DNA of 64,000 nucleotides, from assembly GCA_963377175.1 (NCBI GenBank), contig CAUJNA010000591.1:990001-1054000 (forward strand), in the 5' to 3' direction. This stretch comes from Effrenium voratum (taxonomy: Eukaryota > Sar > Dinophyceae > Suessiales > Symbiodiniaceae). Below, one piece after another: positions 1-9,487 of this stretch. A program made the translations under genes and the position numbers. Below the pieces are notes generated by a model, which saw only the letters and a list, made by a program, of their open reading frames with translations, was not told the DNA's origin and did no database searches. Numbering within the stretch: position 1 is the first letter of the stretch; each line of letters starts with the position of its first letter.

Positions 1-43
<43 letters not shown>

Positions 44-178
44 TTCATGATGAATGATGAGGACGATGATGATGATGATGATGATGATGCTGATCATGAT
101 GATGATGCTGATCATGATGATGATGATGGATGGTGATGATCACGATGATGCTGGTGATAATGATGATGATGATGGTGA

Positions 179-253
<75 letters not shown>

Positions 254-473
254 GTCATGATGATGATGATGATGATGGGGATGATGCCGATGATGATGAT
301 GGTGATGGATGATGATGATGATGATGATGGATGATGATGATGATGATGATGGTGGTGATGATGATGATGATGTTGATGCCGATGAATGATGATGCTGATG
401 GTGATGATGCATGGTGAGGATGATGCTGATGAGGATGATGATGACACTGATGATGATGATGATGATGATGCTT
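1..473. repeat. (ATG)n trinucleotide satellite
   Basis: Nearly pure GAT/ATG trinucleotide repeat with scattered interruptions. The open frames over it are poly-Asp, poly-His and poly-Ile artefacts. The array probably continues left of the window. Confidence 0.97.
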
Positions 474-1929
474 TCGTTGCCTATCTTATCTGGACACTTG
501 TTTTAATGTAGGGTGATCTTCATTCGGGTACTCTTTTCTTTGATCCAAGATTTCGAGGAGATCCAGTCCATCTTTTATTACACCTTGGAGTTACTTCTGT
601 CTTCTTCTTTCTTCTCTTTTTGCGAATCTGGCCAATTAACAATAATAATAATCATCATCATAATGTTTACCTCGTACCTCGAATTCTTAAAACAACATTT
701 AACACAACATCAACAATAAAAGCACATTGGGGGTCGGCGGCATCAGGCGTCAGCCTGCTTAATAGATCTGGACGTCTGGAACTAAACCTCGTCTTCATTT
801 CATTAGGGGCAGCGTGTGGTGTGTGTGTGTGTGTGTGTTGGTTGAGAGTTTTGGGGCGGAGACGGATTGAACGATTTAATCACCCATCCTCTTGTCTCTT
901 GTGGATTTTGTGTGGGGGGGGAAGTCGCCGGCTATGGGTTGTTGAGCACCTGGCAGGACACTGGGAAAGGGACAGTTTGGGGACCAGGTCCCAGTAATTT
1001 GAGGAAGCTGCGACTGACCCCAAGGGGCACATGATGCGAGGGACGGCCCATGGGTCACACGCTTGAGCCGGTCTGGTGGTATCGCAACCCAGGCCGGATA
1101 GACCAAAGACTCATCCTGAACCGTCTCAGCTACCCCCAAGTATGGTCAATCATGTGGTATGTTGCTCAAGCCCAGCTACTTCAAATGAGGCTGAACAGCT
1201 CTGAAACAGAAACTCTTGAACCAGAAACGGCACATGAGCAACGGTCAACATCCGCCAGAAGGCATGACATACACTCACGTCACAGAGCCAGGTCTTGCCC
1301 AAATTCAGTGTCACCAGTAAACACAGTGGGGGCGACAGAAGTCCCTTAACATGCTTGGTCCGAATTTCCATGGTCCCAGCAAAGGTTGCATGTCCTGTGT
1401 CTAAACTCAGGAGCAGCCTCGGTGCCCCACAACAAGACCAACCCTTTGACATTCCCCAGAAGCTCAGCAGACACCAAAAACTAATCTGGCCCCTGCAACT
1501 GTTGCGAATATTGTGGACCAAGGGCCCATTCCATTTGAGGTCTACCAATATGTTCCAAGCATGTCCAGGGAATGTGATGCATCCATGGACCCAACTGGGG
1601 CCACCTCCAACCCCCCCAGCAAATTCGCCGGCCAGTCGCCTCCCTCAATAAGTTTCGAGGGTTCCGTATACGTCCTGTTTAAGCATCACACCCAAAGGAC
1701 ATGTCGTTTTGATGGTCCCCAAACAAGACATCCCAAGGGAGAGACATATGGGTGTGCTTCGTTGAGGGTACCTGTCTTGGTGTGGCTTCAAAGGGAAAGC
1801 CAGCATAAAAGCGCACATTCTGGTGACCCCCCTATTTTGACGCCAACCTAGAGCATAACCAAATGTGATTACTCTGGCGACGAAATGGCGATTGTTCAGG
1901 TACCCCCACGACCCCATTCAAATCACTTC
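474..1929. other. unrecognised non-coding stretch
   Basis: No exon, RNA gene or element family was recognised here. There is a short (GT)n run near 818-838. Open frames are short and show no domain signature. Confidence 0.5.
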
Positions 1930-2053
1930 ATGTTAACCCCGGATTAATAAGCGCCTGGTTGATTAATAGGGGGCCCCTTTGAGTGGGGATTCATCACTTT
2001 TGGAGGGAACGCCCCCCTAATAATGGGACGGGTTGATTCATCCTGGGTCAACA
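1930..2053. mobile_element. M4 inverted-repeat element, copy 1
   Basis: The ends are ATGTTAACCC and GGGTCAACAT, a 10-bp inverted repeat with one mismatch. The interior matches, in opposite orientation, the copy at 25992-26124. It has no coding capacity, so it is a MITE-like non-autonomous element. Confidence 0.75.
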
Positions 2054-2214
2054 TTAGGGTACTTCCTGCACCGAGGGCTGCGCAGGAGCTGGGGTCGCTG
2101 AAGAGGGGATTGGCCCTGAGCCGCTCGTGGGTCTTGGTGATCTCCATCATGCCCGGCCTCGAATTCGAGTCCAATCGGGCAGCGATACAAACCCGGGGTT
2201 CGGTAACCAGAGCC

Positions 2215-2340
2215 TACTGTGGGTGGACAAATCCTACACCAAATAAGAAACCCTGGAATGATGATTCCCCTGTAAATACCAACAAACAATAATTTCAAAG
2301 TGGATAAGAGAATTCCGTCCATCCACAGAAAAAGCATTGG
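2215..2340. mobile_element. M3 inverted-repeat element, copy 1
   Basis: The left end TACTGTGGGTGG pairs with the right end CCATCCACAG. Relatives lie at 25660, 29618, 33662 and 49890, with fragments at 21301 and 55099. It is about 125 bp and non-coding. Confidence 0.75.
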
Positions 2341-3192
2341 CTCGCCTGTCTAGGGTACTCGCCTGCTGTAAAGCAAAAGGAAACCCCTCTAGACATGCTT
2401 CACCTGCATGTTTCAAGCCAAATGAAGTGGGGGACATGGCTTAAACACCAATAGGTTTGAATCGCTGGTTCAAATCCAATAGGTTTTGTACCACTAAGAG
2501 GCTTGTTAACGCTTTTCCTTGCTTGAACAACCTCCTTGTGCTGTTGGCTTCCCTTGGTTTTAAAAGAAACCCAAAAGGAAAACCACAATTTGGGGGGGCC
2601 GGGGAGTCTCTAAAGGAAGATGTTTGCCCAAGAGGGGCCTGAGCCAAACCAGCAGTTCATTCAGGAGTCAACAACAGGACGCTTAGATTCGCTTCAGGAG
2701 TCGAAACAAAGGTCTGGTTGAAGTTGAGTCAGAACGAACGCAAGCGTGGGGGATATTGATTACGACTCGGTAGAAACCAAGGTTTGCCTATTAGTCACCT
2801 TCTGAACAGAGAGCGTGAAGCCCCTGTTGGTTCGCGCTTTTGCAGAGAAACCAAAAGGAAGCCACCCAATTGTGGACGTCCAAACAGGTTCTGCGCTTTG
2901 GCACTCGGGGCTTGGACGGGGAAGGCTTGCCTGAAACTAGCTCTCCAGAAATCCGGCCATCATGAAGGATCAGAAACTCATGAAGAAACGAATGGAGTCA
3001 TCACCCCTGAAGCTTCAGCATGCTTGATACTTCCCCAGGAGCTTTGAACAGATCACAAGGAAAGCGCGAAGACTTTGGCGGGGTTTCACTTGATGAAACA
3101 TGTGTGAAGCCGTGGGGAAGCTTCAAAAGGTACGAGGGTCCGTTTTGTGGGCAGGTTTCGGCGCCGGGACATGTAACATATTTCTATATGCA
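2341..3192. other. unrecognised flank left of the retroelement
   Basis: No gene was recognised. The last bases before the element read ATGCA followed by the shared AG at 3193-3194, which is one side of the insertion site. Confidence 0.4.
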
Positions 3193-3346
3193 AGACTCTT
3201 CAAAGCACCACATTGGTGCTACTGGCACCTTAATCGCGAAACGGTGCATCCTTTACGCCGCATAAGGATTAGTGCCAAAATGGGAGGATTGCCCAGCTCC
3301 ACTGGGCAGCTCCCCTCAGCAGCTGATGGGAGTAGAATTGATGCCA
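3193..3346 (-). repeat. terminal repeat B, outer copy
   Basis: 154 bp that match 8893-9046 with two differences (3226 C/T and 3248 A/C). It holds three short hairpins: AGCACCA/TGGTGCT with a 3-nt loop, GCCCAG/CTGGGC, and TCAGC/GCTGA inside CTCCC/GGGAG. It lies 51 bp beyond the RT stop, so it forms the 3' end of unit II. The hairpins are candidate recombinase or RNA-structure sites. Confidence 0.92.
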
Positions 3347-3397
3347 CTCCCACAGCGAGGGAGGAATCCTCCCACCTCACCGGATGCCCTCCCGGCA

Positions 3398-5602
3398 TCA
3401 TGGGTGAGGAAGGAAAGTAGCGAAGATCAGCTTGATCAATTCGCTTTCGACTGAGGGGAAGACCCGGTTCTCAGTCGGAAATTGCGGGTCCGGATGAGTA
3501 AGTTCATCCGCCCATGTGTTAAAGTCGCGCTTCACATGCGACGGTCCTAACATGACCTGGTGGTCATGCAGTGTTAACACAATTTCCATGAGGATGGCCG
3601 CATTGGGCATCCTGCGAGTGGAATCGTTAAGCAGGGAGAAAACGTTTCCCTGGTTATCACTAGCAACCAGAATCCTAGTGTGAGAAGCCGAGCCGGCTGC
3701 ACAAAGCAGAACAGCCCTCACCAAAAGGAGGAGGCCGAAGAGCTCCAAGGCCGCTATCGCCCGCTGCGGGTCCCCAGTAGTGAAGGCCCACGGCTCGCCC
3801 TCCGGTGTGATTCTGTGTTGGAACCACTTCACTCGGGACTTGTCGGGGTTGGGCACGTCCGAGCACCAACCACCAACCCATGCATGGTCCGCCTGTTTGC
3901 CAGCTCCCGCATCAGATGCCCCCGTCCATGGAAGTGTGGGAGCAAATGGAGATGCCAGTGGGAACCTCTGGTTGAAGAGCTTCCCCAGAAGGATGGCCAG
4001 AGCACGAACCAGCTTCGGTGGCCTGCCCGAAGTGGTGCAGGCCTTCTTCCAGCTCCAAAAGGGCTGGAGGAAAGGTTTCGTCAATGGACACGCCGAAGTA
4101 GCCCATTGAATCCGGCCCAGGGCTTGTTCCACCTCCTTGCTGGTAAAGATGTCCCCCTGGGCCAGCCGTTTGAGAGTGGCCAGGATTATGACGTGCTTGA
4201 CTGGAGCCAGCAGCACACAGGGCGTGATTGGGTCCACCACGAATCCCAACCAGGTATTGACCGGGGAGAGCGCCGTCTTCTTCCAAGAAAGCGGGACTCC
4301 CAGCGCCAGAAGAGTGGCCAGGATGGCTGTGGCGTCCCAGTCCGCCCTGCTGCATCTGAGGACCCAGCAGTAGTCGTCCACAAAAACTAAGTGCCAGTCC
4401 ACCTGAGGGAAGATGTAGTACAAGAGTCTGAGCACCAAGGATGCCTTTCTTCCCCAGTACAGTTGTGCCGAGGCCATGCCGTACGTGCCCACTCTATTGA
4501 CCCACCACCGGTTCTGGATGCAGGCCACCTGGTATTTCCAGTCTTTCTGGAGCACTTTTATGCGCCTGTAAGCCTTGGTGACATCCGCCTTGAGGATGAT
4601 GAAGGTTTCCCCCTGTGTCGGCGGCTGCCACGTCAGGGGTTCCGTGCCTGGGGGGGTTGGGGGGAAAGGGGCAGTCCCCAGGTGCCGAGGGCCCTGAGAG
4701 GGACCCCCACAGCACCAGCCTGCCCCCAGGTGCCGAGGGCCCTGATAGGGGCAGGCGGATGATGGAGACCTCCGACGACCTGGACGTCTCTCCGCGGTCA
4801 ACACCCTCAGGGAAGGGGCCACTCCCAGGTGCCGAGGGCCCTGATAGGAGGGCCCCTGCACCGGCTGGTGAACATCCCGAAATTCCTCATCAGTGCCCGA
4901 GGATGGGGCTCGGAGTAGATGAGGATGGTCCGCCGCTGTCCTGAGCCAGTGGATGGCATGGAGGCAGTCTCCAACCATCGGTGCGGTGGTCTTCTCCTCC
5001 GTGTGAGCCTGGATGTGTGCGTTTGCTCCCCCTTTTGAGCCATCATAGATCGTCCTGATCTTGTCCGACTCATCAATCCCTGCAAGGGGGCCCGGGCAAA
5101 GTTCCTCCGGTTTGCAGCGGCACCTCTCTGCCGCCTCGGAGCGAGTGAAGGGCCCGTCCACCATGTCCAAGGCTCGTTCCTCGTAAAAGGTTGATTCGAT
5201 TTCCTTGGCAAAGAGTTCAGCCGTTGGGTAGTTATCATGAGCCACTGGCGGGGGGGGATCTTCCCCCAGCCAGGCTTCTCCCTTAAGCTCCTCCTTAGTG
5301 GGCCAAACTCCCGGGGAGGTCAAGGTAGGGTCCGAGACTCCCAAGGGGACCCCCTCTTTCAGTGTTAGGGGGAACTCCCAATCAGGGTCACCTGAAAGGG
5401 ATGCCAAGTGCGACACTAAGTCCAGGAGGAAGGGTTGTCCTGGGCATCGTTCATGGAGGTGCCTCGGTCCTAGGATAGCCCGCAGCTCCTCGAGGTCGGC
5501 TTCCTGGAAGGGGTGTGTGGTGGCACCTGATGCCAGGGACATTCGGACCTTGTCAATCCAGGGCCGGGTAAGGGTCAAGATCAGGGTGCCCAAAGTAGCC
5601 AA
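3398..5602 (-). CDS. reverse transcriptase-RNase H polyprotein
   Basis: This 734-aa frame would copy element RNA to DNA and remove the RNA strand. Visible pieces, in order: a conserved pre-RT block KIRTIYDGSKGGAN (residues about 182-195); RT motif A KADVTKAYRR (338-347); YGMASAQ; the catalytic FVDD box (407-410), a variant of YxDD; and an RNase H-like region with ASDAG near 563, the Glu of ALELFG near 620, SDNQGN near 650 and WADELTHP near 705. Residues about 225-330, between the pre-RT block and motif A, are a Pro/Arg-rich insert carrying three inverted copies of the 19-bp element motif (read as QGPRHLG); it does not break the frame. The frame is otherwise intact. The start is uncertain because the upstream frame at 5708 is close and may once have been joined. 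The RT family call is confident; activity is inferred only. Confidence 0.88.
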   Translation of the reverse strand: MATLGTLILTLTRPWIDKVRMSLASGATTHPFQEADLEELRAILGPRHLHERCPGQPFLLDLVSHLASLSGDPDWEFPLTLKEGVPLGVSDPTLTSPGVWPTKEELKGEAWLGEDPPPPVAHDNYPTAELFAKEIESTFYEERALDMVDGPFTRSEAAERCRCKPEELCPGPLAGIDESDKIRTIYDGSKGGANAHIQAHTEEKTTAPMVGDCLHAIHWLRTAADHPHLLRAPSSGTDEEFRDVHQPVQGPSYQGPRHLGVAPSLRVLTAERRPGRRRSPSSACPYQGPRHLGAGWCCGGPSQGPRHLGTAPFPPTPPGTEPLTWQPPTQGETFIILKADVTKAYRRIKVLQKDWKYQVACIQNRWWVNRVGTYGMASAQLYWGRKASLVLRLLYYIFPQVDWHLVFVDDYCWVLRCSRADWDATAILATLLALGVPLSWKKTALSPVNTWLGFVVDPITPCVLLAPVKHVIILATLKRLAQGDIFTSKEVEQALGRIQWATSACPLTKPFLQPFWSWKKACTTSGRPPKLVRALAILLGKLFNQRFPLASPFAPTLPWTGASDAGAGKQADHAWVGGWCSDVPNPDKSRVKWFQHRITPEGEPWAFTTGDPQRAIAALELFGLLLLVRAVLLCAAGSASHTRILVASDNQGNVFSLLNDSTRRMPNAAILMEIVLTLHDHQVMLGPSHVKRDFNTWADELTHPDPQFPTENRVFPSVESELIKLIFATFLPHP
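4679..4844. repeat. 19-bp motif cluster inside the RT (3 copies, inverted)
   Basis: Exact CAGGTGCCGAGGGCCCTGA lies on the plus strand at 4679-4697, 4727-4745 and 4826-4844. This orientation is opposite to all 15 other copies in the element. On the coding strand all three are read in the same frame, as QGPRHLG. Confidence 0.95.
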
Positions 5603-5707
5603 TGGGGAAATTCTCCGAAAAGGGGGGTTGAGCCTCCTGGGGAAGGTTTTCCCCCCCCATCCCTCAGGGGGCGTGAGCGGAAACCCAATTGGACAATCGC
5701 CACCCGG

Positions 5708-7432
5708 TCAGTGAGGTGTGGGACCCTGAAAGCGGGCAGGCATTCGGGGCGGTCCAGGACCTGGTCCCCCTGTCCCTCCTTCCCCAGTTGTTCCGCATCT
5801 CCGGCCATCGGGCATGAAGTCTGGGTTCATTGTTCCACGAGGGCTTACGGTGTCTGCCTCAGGGTGGAACTGCCCGTGCAGGCGGGGCTTCGGGGCGTTC
5901 TTGCCTCCGGGCTTTGAGCCCTGGTGTGATGAGGAGGGACCGCCTCCTTGACTGGGCCCCCGTATTCCCCGGGGGGAATGGCCTTCCGGGGGGTCCGACC
6001 CCCGCCCCTTAGGTGGTTCCTTGGGGTTTCCCGGAAATTGTGAGGGGATCCGGATGTGCCCCGGCGCTGCGAGAGACACAGCGATGGCTTTGGCCAGGCC
6101 TGCCATCATATCCCAAGGGTATCTGCTAAGAGTCGAGGACTCGTTGGTGCCCACATGTGACTGATGCGTGCACCGCATTTGATCCCAGTCCTGGATCGGG
6201 AGATCCGTGGCCAGCGTAGTGGCCTACTTGACCAGCTGGCCCAGGCGGCACTGGTCGAAGGAGATTGCTGTCAAGGAGTTCTCCTCCATCCAAAGCTGCC
6301 CCTCCTCTGTGATCCAGAAGGATGAGCATTCCTTGGCTTTGGGCAGCGAGCTGCTCACCACTGGGTCCTCCGGGTGTTCCAGGAAGGACCTGGGCCCTGG
6401 CAGAGAAACCGCCGCTCGTGAGGCCCTTGCCAGGCTGGTGATGTACCTCTGTCTCAGAATGAGGATGCTGTCATCATCAAGTTGAGTCTGGGCGGCCTGG
6501 TCCAGGTGTGGAAGGCCCCAAAGTGTCTCTGGAGTGCGCCCTCGCACCGGGGTGGGAGCCCCCGGTTTTGGTATGTGGCGCAGGATGGACCATGTCCTGC
6601 AGTTGGGTCCTCCTCCAATGAAGCCCACTCGGCCCTGCTTTGCTGCCGTGCAAAGAGCTCCATACAGCTCGGGTTGGAGCATATCGTGGTCCCCTTTTGG
6701 TCCAGACCGTAGGATGTCTACCGCCACCACCATGCTGGAAAGGTGTGGGTAGTTGGCATGAAGACAGCTGTCCAAGGAAGTTGGGTCTTCCTTGCCTGCA
6801 TCGAGCAGGACAATGATGGGCCCACTGGATGGAACTTTGGGCGATGTGCCCTGTGTCCATCTCAGCCGCTGTACCAGACGCTCAGGGATGTTCTCCATCC
6901 ACGGGAAGATGTCCAATCCCGGTGACGGCTCCGTTGGACTTGTCAGGGGGGTAGCTGAAAGGCGTTGGCCCCCTTCATTCAGCCACCGAGCTCTTGTGGA
7001 AAACCACCGGGTCCTGCTTGATGATGTTGGGCGCCGGAAGTGGGATCGGCTGCTTCCTGGGAGTGTCCCTTGGCGTTGCGGTGTGCTGCCAGTCATCCGG
7101 CACTCGGGCCTTCTGGGTGCGGCCCCCCGTGTCAGGGCCCTCGGCACCTGCGGGGAACCGTCCCGTCCCCGCCATAACAGGGCCCTCGGCACCTGTGGCT
7201 CGGGACTGAGGCGCCGCCGTTGTGCCGGTTGTGTGGCTGTTCTGATCACGGCGAGGGCGTTGTGCACGCTGGTTCTGCCGTCCCCATCCTTGTTCCGCCG
7301 AGGATGGCCGCCACCTGGCCTGTCCCCCCCCTGTGTCAGGGCCCTCGGCACCTGCAGGAGGGGGCATCTGTGCCTGCTTGGGGCGTTTGCGCCCCTTCTC
7401 GCCCCCCCGGGCCTTATCAGGGCCCTCGGCAC
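5708..7432 (-). pseudogene. cytosine-methyltransferase-like ORF with in-frame TAG
   Basis: The main frame (7432-6224, 402 aa) has a repeat-rich N-terminus with QVPRAL copies made by the 19-bp motif. It then shows a Rossmann-like stretch and the motif GGGPNCRTWS (residues 273-282), which resembles the catalytic PC motif of C5-cytosine methyltransferases (PNC replaces PPC). FLEHPEDP (350-357) resembles the ENP motif. The frame stops at TAG (6226-6224), yet the same frame continues at once with ATTLATDLP and reaches a stop at 5708. So one TAG interrupts what looks like a single protein: a nonsense mutation, or readthrough. Methyltransferase domains are known in DIRS-order elements and cytosine methyltransferases have been reported in dinoflagellate retrotransposons; the target here is unknown. 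The annotated start is a GTG inside a 19-bp copy and is doubtful. Confidence 0.65.
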
Positions 7433-7435
7433 CTG
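7132..7435 (-). repeat. 19-bp motif cluster in the methyltransferase ORF (4 copies)
   Basis: Copies at 7132-7150, 7177-7195 (last base changed), 7336-7354 and 7417-7435 read CAGGTGCCGAGGGCCCTGA on the minus strand. In this ORF they are translated as QVPRAL. Confidence 0.93.
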
Positions 7436-7469
7436 AGGCCTCCCGGGGGGTAGGGGTCAGCGCCCCTAG

Positions 7470-8762
7470 TCAACCCGGGCAGTCCTGCGGGAGGTGGTCC
7501 CCCAGGCAGATGCGGCCCATTGCCAGGATGAGGTTGCACTTGTGGGTGCGGCCGCAGTTGCCCGGGCCGCGCCCGCGCATCCAGTTGTTACAGAACTGGT
7601 TCCCTTTCGGGTCGGTGGCTGCCTGCTTGTTACCGCCCCGGGACGCCTGATTGTTCAGGTGGGGGGGCTTACCCTTCCCTTTGTGCCCAGGCTTGCCCTT
7701 GGACTTCCCCTTGCCCTTGGACTTGTTCTTGCCCTTCTGAGGTGGTGCGTAGTCCATGGATGTCTTGGTTGATGGGCGGCCCCTGGAAAAGGTCTTGATC
7801 TTCTCATAGACCTCACGTGTCCAGAACAATGTGTCCTGCCTGACCGACAGCATGGCCGCCTTGAGGGTGTTGCCCTCATGCATCTTCTCGTGAATCTTTC
7901 GCCATGCGTTGCGTTCGGCAATTGCCAGGACGTGGTCCTCTGGCGAGGGAAAACGGCCCCCGATGTCCTCACCATAGAACCACTCGTACCAGCTCTCCAA
8001 GTCCTCCCGGGTGATGTCGAACTGGCCGAACTGCGGGAACGAGAGGACGCACATGAGGAGGGTGTTGCGGAACACCGCGTGCATCCTCTCGAGCTGTTGG
8101 CGAGTTTTGGGCTCGCCCCGCTCTTCCACCTCATCCTCCCGGTCCCAGCCATCAACCGTGCTCTTCTTAGTGGTCTTCCATGGCCGTTCTCCTGGCTCCG
8201 GGAGTGCGCTTACCAGGTATTTCATGGGGATGAAACCGATCTCGCCTCCTGCGCAGAGCTTGAACTGGCGCTTCACCAGCTGGTCGCTTCCTTGAAGGGC
8301 CAGCTTGGGTTTGGTGAGCTTTGTCTTCTCCTCCCAAACCCTCTCCAGCTGTCCCCGTTCGCACGAGACCGTGAGATTCGGGGCGGTGTCCCCGGGCGTG
8401 TGTGGCCCGGGTCCCGCTGTAGCATGCGCCCCAACTCCCATGGATCGTTGAGCCGCGTGAACCACCTGGAACATGCGGGCCGCGATCAGCCGGGAGGTCA
8501 CATCCGTGTAGTGGTGGTTGTTGGGAGCGAAGCCCAACTCCCCCGGCGCCGTCTCCCTTGCACGGTCGGGCGAGTCCCACCCGGTCGCGAGGTCCTCCAT
8601 CGAGACAAAGCCCTCATCCGACAGTGTCGCTTGGATGAACCACGGGATGCCCTTGAGGACCATGAGGTTCCTGGCGGTCTTGTGGAGCTTAGCCACTGCG
8701 TCCGTGTACACTCCAGGAACTTCCTGTGGTGGTGCCACCAACTCATCTGGTGTCACCGCCAT
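7470..8762 (-). CDS. Gag-like protein with C-terminal zinc knuckle
   Basis: 430 aa starting at ATG only 15 nt beyond repeat A, so A supplies the leader. The N-terminal two thirds is mixed helical sequence with no recognised domain. A Lys/Gly-rich block (GKNKSKGKGKSKGK) follows, then a Cys/His cluster of the form C-x10-C-x5-C with a later C-x3-H and C (FCNNW, GNCGRTHKC, CLGDHLPQDC). A basic tract plus a zinc knuckle at the C-terminus is typical of nucleic-acid-binding Gag-like ORFs of DIRS-order elements. It is intact and is the first gene of unit II, followed by the methyltransferase-like and RT genes. The Gag role is inferred from position and composition. Confidence 0.7.
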   Translation of the reverse strand: MAVTPDELVAPPQEVPGVYTDAVAKLHKTARNLMVLKGIPWFIQATLSDEGFVSMEDLATGWDSPDRARETAPGELGFAPNNHHYTDVTSRLIAARMFQVVHAAQRSMGVGAHATAGPGPHTPGDTAPNLTVSCERGQLERVWEEKTKLTKPKLALQGSDQLVKRQFKLCAGGEIGFIPMKYLVSALPEPGERPWKTTKKSTVDGWDREDEVEERGEPKTRQQLERMHAVFRNTLLMCVLSFPQFGQFDITREDLESWYEWFYGEDIGGRFPSPEDHVLAIAERNAWRKIHEKMHEGNTLKAAMLSVRQDTLFWTREVYEKIKTFSRGRPSTKTSMDYAPPQKGKNKSKGKGKSKGKPGHKGKGKPPHLNNQASRGGNKQAATDPKGNQFCNNWMRGRGPGNCGRTHKCNLILAMGRICLGDHLPQDCPG

Positions 8763-8777
8763 GGTGTGGGTGGGCGG

Positions 8778-8894
8778 GATTTCAAATCACAAGACAAAAG
8801 ATCAAAAGGTCCACTTGAGCCAAATTGGTGGCCCAAGTGGATACTTATTAAGAGTCAAGACAAGCGACCACCTACGGTTAACGCTTTAGCCCAG
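8778..8894 (-). repeat. terminal repeat A, inner copy
   Basis: 117 bp identical to 15543-15659 apart from 8825 (T for A). On the coding strand it sits 15 nt before the ATG of the Gag-like ORF. It overlaps repeat B by the two bases AG (8893-8894). It contains a spliced-leader-like stretch (8828-8814) with one mismatch. Confidence 0.93.
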
Positions 8895-9046
8895 ACTCTT
8901 CAAAGCACCACATTGGTGCTACTGGTACCTTAATCGCGAAACGGTGCCTCCTTTACGCCGCATAAGGATTAGTGCCAAAATGGGAGGATTGCCCAGCTCC
9001 ACTGGGCAGCTCCCCTCAGCAGCTGATGGGAGTAGAATTGATGCCA
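8893..9046 (-). repeat. terminal repeat B, inner copy
   Basis: 154 bp with two mismatches to 3193-3346. It forms the 3' end of unit I and joins directly to repeat A of unit II. Confidence 0.92.
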
Positions 9047-9147
9047 TCCCCAACGGACGGATCGCATCAGCTGCCAATACCAACGGACGAGCTGGTCGTT
9101 GGGGAGGTCCTCCCTCCACGTATGCCGTGTGGTCCCGCTGTCGCATT

Positions 9148-9474
9148 TCAGGGCCCTCGGCACCTGTGCGTCCAGCGGTCCGGCTGCGGTCCACCCGGTG
9201 CGGATGCCCGGGAACATCTCAGGGCCCTCGGCACCTGTGTCCCCTGGTTCCCGGGGCACTGGCCATGTCAGGGCCCTCGGCACCTGTGTCTCCCCCCCTC
9301 CAGGCCCCTTCGGGGTTGCGTGTCAGGGCCTTCGGCACCTGCGCTCCCCGCTGGCCGCGGGGCTGGGCCTGTGGGGGGGGTAGGGCGTATCAGGGCCCTC
9401 GGCACCTGCGCCCTCTCCCCCTGCCTCCTTGCCTTGAGGCATGGGGGGAAGCGTGTCAGGGCCCTCGGCACCTG
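9148..9474 (-). repeat. 19-bp motif array downstream of the recombinase (6 copies)
   Basis: Copies at 9148, 9219, 9268, 9323, 9390 and 9456 (19 bp each) are spaced 49-71 bp with unrelated GC-rich spacers. The copy at 9323 has one change. The array lies between the last coding sequence of unit I and repeat B, so here it is not coding. Confidence 0.95.
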
Positions 9475-9487
9475 CGCTATCCACCCC

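Noticed and set aside
112..447. Ser/His/Ile-rich frames at the left end
   Set aside because: They are translations of the ATG satellite.
2440..2500. tRNA-like GGTTCAAATCC motif
   Set aside because: No acceptor stem, anticodon arm or D arm could be folded around it; it looks like an imperfect inverted repeat.
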